This document shows positions 40,616 to 47,954 of a stretch of DNA of 64,000 nt, one piece after another. Source of the stretch: Natronoglomus mannanivorans (GTDB lineage Archaea > Halobacteriota > Halobacteria > Halobacteriales > Natrialbaceae); contig JAOPKB010000017.1 of NCBI GenBank assembly GCA_025517485.1, positions 1 to 64,000 on the forward strand, read 5' to 3'. The notes beneath the pieces were generated by a model. That model saw only the letters and a program-made list of their open reading frames with translations, made no database searches and was not told the origin of the DNA. Every line of letters begins with the position of its first letter. The stretch's first letter is position 1. The translations under genes were made by a program, and so were the position numbers.

Positions 40616-40881
40616 CAATCTCCCTTCGAGTCGGGAGTTAAAAAGCGTTCCCGCAGCGGATCGAAAGTGAAGCCGGCGCCAGTCTTGAACGACTCTCTCC
40701 GGCTTCGGTGGATCCCTGCGACCCCTCGAGTGGCGGCGAACGGCGCGGGTCTTTTGACACCCTGCCCGACAGGCGAGCGTTGGGCCTCCCCACACGTAAC
40801 CGGACACATGGTGAGTCACGAAACGCACTCGAACTGCCCATTCACCGGCGAGACGCTCCGGGAGCGTAATACATAGGTACC

Positions 40882-42084
40882 GTGTCAGTGACTGACTCCC
40901 ACCGTATGGAACGAGAGCACGCCGTCGGCGTCGTCGGTGTCGGGACGATGGGACAGCACTTCGTCGAGTGGCTCCTCGAGGACGGATTCCCCGTGTTCGT
41001 CTTCGACGTCGACGACGACCGGATCGACGTCGCGGAGGCGAGCGGTGCGACCGGCGTTTCGTCCCCCGCAGCACTCGCGGATCGAGCCGAAACCGTCGTT
41101 CTCTCCCTCCCGGGGAGTCAGTACGTCGAGCGAGTGATGGAAGGAGGGGGTGACGGAGACGACACCGACACTGCCAACGGCATCCTCGCGACCCTCGGCG
41201 AGGGCCAGTTGGTCGTCGACACGGGCACGACTCGAGTCGAAACCGACCTTCACTACGCTCGCGAGTGTCGGGACCGAGATGCCCACTTCGTCGACGCCCC
41301 GTTGACCTGGAGCGGCCCGGGGAATCGGCCGACGATGTTCGTCGGCGCCAGCGAGGAAGGCTACGCGCGAGCACGACCCGTTCTCGAGGTTCTGAGCGCC
41401 CAGCACCACCACTTCGGCGGTCTCGGATCGGGACAGATCGTCAAAGCGGGGCATCGACTTCGACAGAACAATATGGCGATGGTCGACGCCGAGATGGTCG
41501 AGTTCCTCCGAAACAACGGCGTCGACCCCGAGGCCGCGACCGACCTCCTGGATCTGGACGTTGCCGACCGACTCTTCGAGGAGACCTATCCCTCGACCGA
41601 GGGATGGGCGGCGGCGACGGAGACGGAGACGGAGACGGCGACTGCCGGTACCGACGGTCGGAACGGAACCGACGGGACGTCCGAGGCTAGCGACGACACC
41701 GCACCTGATGGACTCGAGGGCGCGAGAACAGCCGCTCCGCGGGACGATCTCTGCGAGGGAGCGGTCCGACCGCGGATGGCGGTCTCACACTGGGCGAAAG
41801 ACCACGCCTACGCGATCGAGATCGGTCACGCCAGCAACACGGCGCTCCCGGTCTCTTCTGCGGTTTACCAGGCGATGCTCGCGTCCCAGAACTACGCCGA
41901 GTCGCTGTTCGACCGCGAACTCGGCTTTCAGGATCCCGACTGGTTCGATCGGGCGGATCCGATCAGTCACTTCCGTCGCCTCAACCGACCGGCCGAAGAG
42001 TGGCGACGCGTCGGACGGAACGACTCCGACGGACTCGACGCTCCTGCCGATCCTGCCGATCAGGATCCCGAAGACGACCGGTGA
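40882..42084 (+). CDS. NAD(P)-dependent beta-hydroxyacid dehydrogenase-like protein
   Basis: The 400-aa protein (GTG 40882; an ATG at 40906 would give 392 aa) has the 3-hydroxyisobutyrate dehydrogenase/6-phosphogluconate dehydrogenase fold: G-V-V-G-V-G-T-M-G-Q-H (about 15-26) for the nucleotide, an Asp at the end of strand 2, D-A-P-L-T-W-S-G-P in the substrate region and the catalytic Lys in K-A-G-H-R-L-R-Q-N-N (about residue 189). A Thr/Glu/Gly-rich insert near 245-285 includes GAGACG hexamer repeats. The substrate is unknown. It diverges from rpa1. Confidence 0.87.
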   Translation: MSVTDSHRMEREHAVGVVGVGTMGQHFVEWLLEDGFPVFVFDVDDDRIDVAEASGATGVSSPAALADRAETVVLSLPGSQYVERVMEGGGDGDDTDTANGILATLGEGQLVVDTGTTRVETDLHYARECRDRDAHFVDAPLTWSGPGNRPTMFVGASEEGYARARPVLEVLSAQHHHFGGLGSGQIVKAGHRLRQNNMAMVDAEMVEFLRNNGVDPEAATDLLDLDVADRLFEETYPSTEGWAAATETETETATAGTDGRNGTDGTSEASDDTAPDGLEGARTAAPRDDLCEGAVRPRMAVSHWAKDHAYAIEIGHASNTALPVSSAVYQAMLASQNYAESLFDRELGFQDPDWFDRADPISHFRRLNRPAEEWRRVGRNDSDGLDAPADPADQDPEDDR

Positions 42085-42191
42085 ACGCGAACCCTCGGAA
42101 CCGACCGCTCGGCGTTCGCTGGCGTCCAATCGTCCTCGAGCATCCGAGAGCCTTAGGTTCATAATCGAGCCCGCGAAAGGTTCGAGCGACT

Positions 42192-42401
42192 ATGGAACGC
42201 CTCCGTGCGGCACTCGGCGGTCTCGCGTTCGTCGTCGCCATCTTCGGTGGAATCGTCGTGATCCGCGTCCTCACGCGAGCGCTGTACGCGGCGATCTGGT
42301 TCGCAGAGACGGTCGCGACGTTCGCGTTCGCCTGTCTCGTCGGCTACGTCGTCTACCGGATTTTACTCGGCTCGAGCGACGATCCGCGACGGTCGGTTTG
42401 A
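42192..42401 (+). CDS. Two-helix membrane protein (69 aa)
   Basis: The 69-aa protein has a short basic start (M-E-R-L-R-A-A) and two membrane helices (about 8-28 and 38-58), with a D-D-P-R-R tail. Its last 13 codons overlap the broken GNAT frame on the other strand. There is no motif pointing to function. GC-ending codons support a real gene. Confidence 0.65.
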   Translation: MERLRAALGGLAFVVAIFGGIVVIRVLTRALYAAIWFAETVATFAFACLVGYVVYRILLGSSDDPRRSV

Positions 42402-42566
42402 GCGGTCTCGATCTCGATACTTGTCTTCGGAACACGGTGTTCTGAACGCGCTGATGTATCGGCGGACGTCGGGGTGGTTCACTCCTCCGTGGAGGAATTC
42501 GATGTCCGCTTCTTCCGCAGTCGTGAGTTCGAGTCGGTCGCAATCGATGAACGTCGATCCTGGCAT
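42363..42566 (-). pseudogene. Truncated GNAT acetyltransferase (N-terminal fragment)
   Basis: The first 45 codons read like the start of a haloarchaeal GNAT N-acetyltransferase: M-P-G-S-T-F, then D-R-L-E-L-T-T-A-E-E-A-D-I-E-F-L, then N-H-P-D-V-R-R-Y-I-S-A-F. After about residue 45 the sequence turns into Arg/Asp/Ser noise and stops at residue 67. The acetyl-CoA-binding part (R/Q-x-x-G-x-G/A) is missing. Functional enzymes are around 180 residues, so this is a decayed or deleted copy. Confidence 0.6.
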
Positions 42567-42896
42567 GTGTGTCGGCGAGTGTGTGAGTGTGTGAGTCTAT
42601 CTCTCTGGTCGAGCGATCGAGTACCGCGACGGTTCGGGCACTGGCCCTCGTTTGCGTGTCCACTACACGAGCGAGAACTGGCGCCTCAACAGCGAAGAGA
42701 AACGGTCATCGGTCGGCCTCTCTTCCGATAGAGTCTCAACTGGAATAAGATCTTCGATTGACAGTTAGGCACCGCTACTGAGTCGAACGTTCGGATGGCA
42801 CAACGCTCTTCGGACGGTACTGCTCTACTCGGTATTTCGATCGCGATTCGGTCACTCAGTCTCGAGAACCTGTCTCTCACTCTCTCTCGATCGAAC
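42567..42896. other. Intergenic region, no gene seen
   Basis: About 330 bp between the GNAT fragment and the DUF7123-like gene. It contains a GTGTGAGT direct repeat near 42580-42596 and AT-rich patches around 42740. Frames on both strands are Arg/Ser-rich and I accept none. It may hold the eroded promoter of the GNAT gene. Confidence 0.35.
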
Positions 42897-43154
42897 CTAC
42901 GCACACGACGCGACTCGCCAGGTGGTCGCGGACGTGTACGACCACTTTTCGATCTCGAGTTCGTCGACCGAGTTCTGCAACTGGACCATCAGCGCGCCGA
43001 TCTCTTTGGGCGACAGGTCGACGTCGTCGGCGATGAACTTGCCTTTGACGTAGATCTCGCCCGACTGCTGCTCGACTTGCTCTCGGAGGTAACTCACGAG
43101 TCGTCGTGCTTTCGGGGAGCTGTGCTGGGTGGCGGTGGTTGCTTGTGTACTCAT
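42897..43154 (-). CDS. Small winged-helix-like protein (DUF7123-like)
   Basis: The 85-aa protein has a helical DNA-binding-like core: A-R-R-L-V-S-Y-L-R-E-Q-V, then K-F-I-A-D-D-V-D-L-S-P-K-E-I-G-A-L-M-V-Q-L-Q and E-I-E-K-W-S-Y-T-S-A-T-T-W-R-V at the end, which I recall as the haloarchaeal DUF7123 signature. Function is unknown. Its ATG overlaps the stop of the upstream membrane protein gene (TAATG), so both are translated as a unit. Confidence 0.82.
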   Translation of the reverse strand: MSTQATTATQHSSPKARRLVSYLREQVEQQSGEIYVKGKFIADDVDLSPKEIGALMVQLQNSVDELEIEKWSYTSATTWRVASCA

Positions 43155-43399
43155 TAGTATGGGGTGTGGCTGTGGCCAGCGATCGCACATGCACTGTACA
43201 CGGCGAGGAAGCTGGCACTGGTTAGCAGTGTGATCGTTACGATACCGGTTACCACCAACACGAGCGCCAGCAGGGGAAGCAGGATCGTCGCCCAGAAGGC
43301 ACTCGCACGGAGGGCCGACAGAATCGACTGACTCACGGTGCTCGCGACCTGGTGGGCAGTGGTGCGAGCGTGTGGGTCAGTGTTCGGTGTTGGCAGCAT
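43154..43399 (-). CDS. Two-helix membrane protein coupled to DUF7123-like gene
   Basis: The 81-aa protein begins M-L-P-T-P-N-T-D-P-H-A-R-T and has two membrane helices (about 30-52 and 56-74) and a G-H-S-H-T-P-Y end. Its ATG at 43399 fits a TATA box at 43437-43444. The stop shares a base with the next start (TAATG). Linkage to a DUF7123-like protein suggests a membrane-plus-regulator pair of unknown role. Confidence 0.75.
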   Translation of the reverse strand: MLPTPNTDPHARTTAHQVASTVSQSILSALRASAFWATILLPLLALVLVVTGIVTITLLTSASFLAVYSACAIAGHSHTPY

Positions 43400-43436
43400 T
43401 TCTCTCGCCTCACTCACCCCTTGTTCCCTCGACCCC

Positions 43437-43444
43437 ATATAAAC
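43437..43444 (-). promoter_or_regulatory. TATA box of the membrane protein/DUF7123-like operon
   Basis: TTTATATG on the minus strand, about 38-45 bp before the ATG at 43399. It supports the shorter start, since the longer in-frame start at 43438 would sit on the box itself. Confidence 0.55.
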
Positions 43445-43604
43445 GACATATCATGAGTTGTGATTCATCTCATTTCACGACTGTCTGTTTACACGACCAC
43501 ATTTCAGGTCATTTTACGGGCCAAAAGAACGGCCCCAGAACGCTTTAGACCTTTTAGAACTCGAGCTAAATGCGCTTCTCCAAATCACATACCTCTCTCT
43601 TTGG

Positions 43605-43620
43605 CGGCGACATATCGCCG
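43605..43620 (+). promoter_or_regulatory. Perfect palindrome upstream of the riboflavin reductase gene
   Basis: CGGCGA-CATA-TCGCCG has six perfect base pairs per arm. It lies 58-73 bp before the ATG at 43678, in the promoter region of a riboflavin-pathway gene, and may be an operator for a pathway regulator such as RbkR. The spacer CATA may itself be part of the core promoter. Confidence 0.45.
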
Positions 43621-43677
43621 GTGAACTGACGAAATCGGACCCGAAAACCGTTACTGACGACCGCCGAAAGACGTGGT

Positions 43678-44343
43678 ATGCACGTCGTCGTCAACGCCGC
43701 GATGAGCGCGGACGGAAAGCTCTCCTCGAGACGCCGCGAACAGATCACGATCAGCGGCCCCGAGGACTTCGCCCGCGTCGACCGCCTCCGCGCACGAAGC
43801 GACGCCGTCGTCGTCGGCGTCGGCACCGTCCTCGCGGACGACCCACACCTCACGCTCGACGACCCGGAGCTTCGCGAACAGCGTCTCGAGGCCGGAAAAT
43901 CCGAACACCCCGCCCGCGTCGTCGTCGATTCGAACGCGCGCACGCCGACTGACGCGCGAATCGTAGACGACGCGGCGGCGACCTACCTGTTGGTCAGCGA
44001 GTCGGCGCGGTTCGACCGGCGGGCCGAACTCGCTCGACCGTCCGTGGAGTTCGTCACCGCCGGCGAGGGCCGGGTCGACCTCCTGCGAGCGTTCGCCTCG
44101 CTCCAAGAGCGGGGCATCGAGGAGGTAATGGTCGAAGGCGGTGGCGAACTCATCTTTTCGCTCGTGGAGTCCGGACTGGTCGACGAGCTCTCGGTGTTCG
44201 TCGGTCCCCAGCTCGTCGGCGGCCGGGACGCTCCCACGTTGGCCGACGGCGACGGATTCGTGGAGAACTTTCCGGAACTGACCCTCGAGGACGTCGAGCG
44301 AATGGACGACGGCGTGTTGTTGCGGTGGACGCTAGCGGAGTGA
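43678..44343 (+). CDS. arfC: 2,5-diamino-6-ribosylamino-pyrimidinone 5'-phosphate reductase
   Basis: The 221-aa enzyme reduces the ribosyl side chain of the early riboflavin/F420 precursor with NAD(P)H. RibD-C-type features: N-A-A-M-S-A-D-G-K (6-14) at the start, then S-G-P-E-D-F, R-A-R-S-D-A-V-V-V-G-V-G-T-V-L-A-D-D-P and the late V-E-G-G-G-E-L block (about residues 144-150) with F-V-G-P-Q-L-V-G-G. The length matches stand-alone archaeal reductases without the deaminase domain. It is a single gene with an upstream palindrome, convergent with the catalase. Confidence 0.92.
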   Translation: MHVVVNAAMSADGKLSSRRREQITISGPEDFARVDRLRARSDAVVVGVGTVLADDPHLTLDDPELREQRLEAGKSEHPARVVVDSNARTPTDARIVDDAAATYLLVSESARFDRRAELARPSVEFVTAGEGRVDLLRAFASLQERGIEEVMVEGGGELIFSLVESGLVDELSVFVGPQLVGGRDAPTLADGDGFVENFPELTLEDVERMDDGVLLRWTLAE

Positions 44344-44407
44344 GTGGGGTTCGATCCGGGATCGGTTTCGGTAACGTCTCCAGCGACACCGCTACCGACA
44401 CCGCCGC

Positions 44408-46657
44408 CTACGCCGGCACTTCCATCGGCTCGCGATCCCAGTGGCGGTGCTCCGCGACAGCGTCGACGAACGCCTCGAGGAATTCCTCGAGGTCGTCGCC
44501 CTGACTCGTCACGACACCTGCCTCCGAGACCAGTCCGTCCGACTCGTCGCCGGCCATCTCGATCTCCGGGAGGTCGACGTCCGCGAGTAGCTCGGTGCCC
44601 TCGCCGAGGGCGGCGATCGGCTTGTAGTGTTTGAACGTCTCCGCGACGAACTGCTTGGCGTCGCCCTGTTCTCGCAGGGCGTCGACGCTGTCGCTCCCGC
44701 CCGGAACGACGATCGCGTCGAACAGGATCGAGCCGGTCGTCGCGTGGCTCTCGTCGGCCTCGACCGTTTCGCCACCTTCGCCCTCCTTGTCGCCGAGCAC
44801 CTTCGAGACGATTTCGACTCTCGCACCCGCTTCCTCGAGCGTCGATTTCACTTCGGAGACGTGCTCGTCGTCGAACCCGTCGTCGACGAGGACGGCGATC
44901 TTCCGGGTCTCGATGGTGTCGGGCGTTCGGTTCTCCATGCTCAGCGACGGATCTTCGCGGTCGTGGTCTGACATCTCGTTGCCCGGCTCTTCGGGTGGTT
45001 CGATCCCGATGCCTTCCGCGACCCGTTTGGCGAACTCGTGGTCGACGTTGTTGAACATGTCGTAGACCATCCGCTCGCGGATCTCCACCCGGTCGACCTT
45101 GCCGAGTTCGAAGTGGGCCGCTTCGACGATGTTCTGTTTTTCGACGTCAGTCATGCTGTTCCAGAACAGTCGCGCCTGATCGAAGTGGGTCTTGAAGCTC
45201 TCGCTTCGGTTTCGAATCTTCTTCCCGTCGACCTTCTCGGCGTGGTGTTCGTAGCCGCCTTCCTCCTCGGAGGCCTCCTGTGGGTCGTCGTCGCCGATCG
45301 AGTTCGGCTTGTACGACACCTTCCCCGAGTTGATCTCCTGGCGCATGAACCCGGCGCGCTGGTTGTTGTGGCGGTCGGCCAGCGGCCGGTTGATCGGGAG
45401 CTCGTCCCAGTTGGCACTGTTGAACCGGTTGAGCTGGGTGTCCTGGTAGGAGAACAGCCGCCCCTGCAAGAGCGGGTCGTTCGAGAAGTCGATTCCGGGG
45501 ACGACGTTTCCGGGGTGAAAGGCGACCTGTTCGGTCTCCGCGAAGAAGTTGTCCGGGGCCTCGTTCAAGACCATCTTGCCGATCGGCTGGACCGGCACCT
45601 CCGTCTCGGGGACGATCTTCGTGGGATCGAGGACGTCGAAGTCGAACTCGTCGGCCTCCTCCTCGGTGAACACCTGGACGCCCAGCTCCCACTCGGGCTC
45701 GTACCCCGCCTCGATGACGTCGTAGAGGTCCTGTCGGTTGAAGTCGGGGTTCTTCCCCGCGATCTTCTGGGTCTCGTCCCACACGAGCTGGTTGGTCCCG
45801 TACTTGGGGGTCCAGTGGAACTTGACGAATCTCGACTCGCCTTCGTCGTTGATCAGTCGGAAGGTGTGGACGCCGAAGCCCTGCATCATCCGGTACGCGC
45901 GGGGGAGCGCGCGCCCCGAAAGCACCCACATGATCATGTGGGTAATCTCCGGTTTGAGCGAGGCGAAGTCCCAGAACGTGTCGTGGGCCGCGGAGGCCTG
46001 GGGCGTCCCGTCGTCGGGTTCGGGCTTGATCGCGTGGACCAGATCGGGGAACTCCATCGCGTCCTGGATGAAGAACACCGGGATGTTGTTCCCGACGAGG
46101 TCCCAGTTCCCATCTTCCGTGTAGAACTTCGTGGCGAAGCCGCGGACGTCCCGGACCGTGTCCGCGGAGCCGCGCGAGCCGACGACCGTCGAGAACCGGA
46201 CGAAGACCGGCGTCTTCCGCTCGGGATTCTGGAAGAGGGAGGCCTTCGTCAGCTCCGAGATGTCGTCGAACCCCTCGAGGTCGGGGTCCTCGTAAGGTTC
46301 GAAGTAGCCGTGGGCGCCCGTCCCGCGGGCGTGAACCACGCGTTCCGGGATGGATTCGTGGTCGAACTGCGTCATCTTCTCCCGGAAGTGGAAGTCCTCC
46401 ATGATGGTCGGTCCGCGTTCGCCGGCTTTCAGCGAGTTGTCCGTGTCGCTGATGCGGACGCCGTGGTCCGACGTCAGGTACTCTCCCTCGGGATTTTCTC
46501 GAACCTCGTCGAGTTGCTCTTGTTTGCTCTCCTCGTCGAGCTCGCCGTCGTGGCTGTCGCTGGTTCCGGGCTGGGACGACTCCATCTCCTCTCCGCCGTC
46601 TGCCGATCGTTCGGGTTCCTGTTCGTCCTCGTCTCGGCTCGAATCGTCGGTGGCCAT
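44408..46657 (-). CDS. katE: Large-subunit catalase (HPII-like)
   Basis: The 749-aa heme catalase removes hydrogen peroxide. After an acidic 70-residue haloarchaeal extension it has the catalytic H109 in R-V-V-H-A-R-G-T-G-A-H, the G-N-N-I-P-V-F-F-I-Q-D block with the active-site Asn, and proximal heme ligand Y404 in R-L-F-S-Y-Q-D-T. The C-terminal 170 residues form the extra flavodoxin/GATase1-like domain of large catalases (R-K-I-A-V-L-V-D-D-G-F, then I-V-V-P-G-G). There is no signal peptide. It probably acts in peroxide stress; a cluster of MATE, MsrA and USP genes elsewhere in the window is not linked to it. Confidence 0.95.
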   Translation of the reverse strand: MATDDSSRDEDEQEPERSADGGEEMESSQPGTSDSHDGELDEESKQEQLDEVRENPEGEYLTSDHGVRISDTDNSLKAGERGPTIMEDFHFREKMTQFDHESIPERVVHARGTGAHGYFEPYEDPDLEGFDDISELTKASLFQNPERKTPVFVRFSTVVGSRGSADTVRDVRGFATKFYTEDGNWDLVGNNIPVFFIQDAMEFPDLVHAIKPEPDDGTPQASAAHDTFWDFASLKPEITHMIMWVLSGRALPRAYRMMQGFGVHTFRLINDEGESRFVKFHWTPKYGTNQLVWDETQKIAGKNPDFNRQDLYDVIEAGYEPEWELGVQVFTEEEADEFDFDVLDPTKIVPETEVPVQPIGKMVLNEAPDNFFAETEQVAFHPGNVVPGIDFSNDPLLQGRLFSYQDTQLNRFNSANWDELPINRPLADRHNNQRAGFMRQEINSGKVSYKPNSIGDDDPQEASEEEGGYEHHAEKVDGKKIRNRSESFKTHFDQARLFWNSMTDVEKQNIVEAAHFELGKVDRVEIRERMVYDMFNNVDHEFAKRVAEGIGIEPPEEPGNEMSDHDREDPSLSMENRTPDTIETRKIAVLVDDGFDDEHVSEVKSTLEEAGARVEIVSKVLGDKEGEGGETVEADESHATTGSILFDAIVVPGGSDSVDALREQGDAKQFVAETFKHYKPIAALGEGTELLADVDLPEIEMAGDESDGLVSEAGVVTSQGDDLEEFLEAFVDAVAEHRHWDREPMEVPA

Positions 46658-46761
46658 GGCGGTTCGTTCACCCTTCCACGATCACCGTGGTAAACGTACG
46701 CAGTCACATTATTTTTGAACTGAACACTCGAGAATACTGTCTCGGCCCACTCACTCCTCGA

Positions 46762-47730
46762 TCAGTCGAGACACCGACTGTCGAACGCACCCTCGAGCGT
46801 CTCCCGAACGAACTCGTCGACCCGTCCGCGGTCGACGCCGCCATCGGCGTGTTCCGAGGGATCGATCTCCGGGAGGAGAACCTCCTCGGGTTCGAACAGG
46901 CGACCGACGACCGCGTCACCCTCGCCGCGACGCTTTCGCTCGGCGAGCCGGCGCGTTCGCTCGAGGAAGTCGGCGTCGATCCAGTCACCGTCTTTGTCTC
47001 TGTCTCTGTCTCTGTCAGCGTCGCTAACTTCCTCGAGGAACTGCGGAAAGTCCAGCGTCGGAAATCGGTGTGTCTCGCGGACGTACTGTGCGTACAGCAC
47101 GCCGCGGGCGACGTAGAGGTGGCGTTTGACGGTTCGATCGGTCGTCGCCTCCGTATAGTCGTCGGTGGCTTTCGGGATCGATCGCACCGATCCGTTCTCG
47201 TCGCCGTCGTCCGCATCTGTACTCGCGGGCCGGACCAGATACTCGTCTCCGCGATCTTCGAGCACGCGGTAGGCGAGCTCGCCACCCTCGGACTCGAGCA
47301 ACCGTCCCTGCAGGTACTTCCGGTACTGTCTCACCGCGAGCGACCGGTAGTGATGGTAGAGAGCGATCGGGACGAACGAGTCGCCGACGTCGGCTTCGAG
47401 TCGCGCCAGCGGATCGAACTCCCGGTACCGAAGCGGGCTGTGGAGGAACTCGAACGCCGTCGGGTTCGAGTCGACGACCAGTTCGGCGAACCGGCGGACG
47501 TTCCACCCCTGGCACTCGTAATCCCCCCGAGAGAACTCGAGTGCTGATTCGGGACCGTCGAGCGTGGCGTACTCGACCGGCCGCTGGGCGAAGACGAAGA
47601 CGACGTCGTAATCGCTGTCGGCGTGTGCGAGGTTCCAGGCGCGACTGCCGACGTCGCGAGCGGCGACCACACGGACGCCGTGGCGGTCTTCGAGCGCTTC
47701 GAGTGCGCCGTCGACCGATGAGCCGGACAT
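46762..47730 (-). CDS. RlaP-type nucleotidyltransferase domain protein
   Basis: The 322-aa protein has the N-terminal nucleotidyltransferase signature G-S-R-A-W-N-L-A-H-A-D-S-D-Y-D (about residues 28-42), with the D-x-D pair for metal, followed by the long helical region with H-H-Y-R-S-L-A and Y-L-Q-G-R of the RlaP/YcgL family (RNA-ligase-associated polymerase-like). A Asp/Arg dipeptide run near residue 240 is encoded by CTCTGT-type hexamers. No RNA ligase gene adjoins it. ATG 47730 is preferred to ATG 47757. Confidence 0.85.
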   Translation of the reverse strand: MSGSSVDGALEALEDRHGVRVVAARDVGSRAWNLAHADSDYDVVFVFAQRPVEYATLDGPESALEFSRGDYECQGWNVRRFAELVVDSNPTAFEFLHSPLRYREFDPLARLEADVGDSFVPIALYHHYRSLAVRQYRKYLQGRLLESEGGELAYRVLEDRGDEYLVRPASTDADDGDENGSVRSIPKATDDYTEATTDRTVKRHLYVARGVLYAQYVRETHRFPTLDFPQFLEEVSDADRDRDRDKDGDWIDADFLERTRRLAERKRRGEGDAVVGRLFEPEEVLLPEIDPSEHADGGVDRGRVDEFVRETLEGAFDSRCLD

Positions 47731-47954
47731 ACGAAGGCGGTCGACTCGAGTGGACAACTAGCTGTTGGTTTTTCGTTACGTTCGGACTCGCCCTCGCTCG
47801 CGGGCGCTCACACCCGCGGCGACGTCGAACGAGAAACCGAGTCTCTCGAGTCGCCCATCAGGAACGGATCGTGTTCACTGTTCGTGGGTACGAACTGTCG
47901 AACGCTCCGTGCGACCATACTACATAAACCTGTTCAGCACCAATTCGCCACCTA

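Noticed and set aside
40804..40876. 22-codon frame starting with M-V-S-H-E-T-H-S-N-C
   Set aside because: Too short, no partner signals; it lies in the rpa1/dehydrogenase promoter region.
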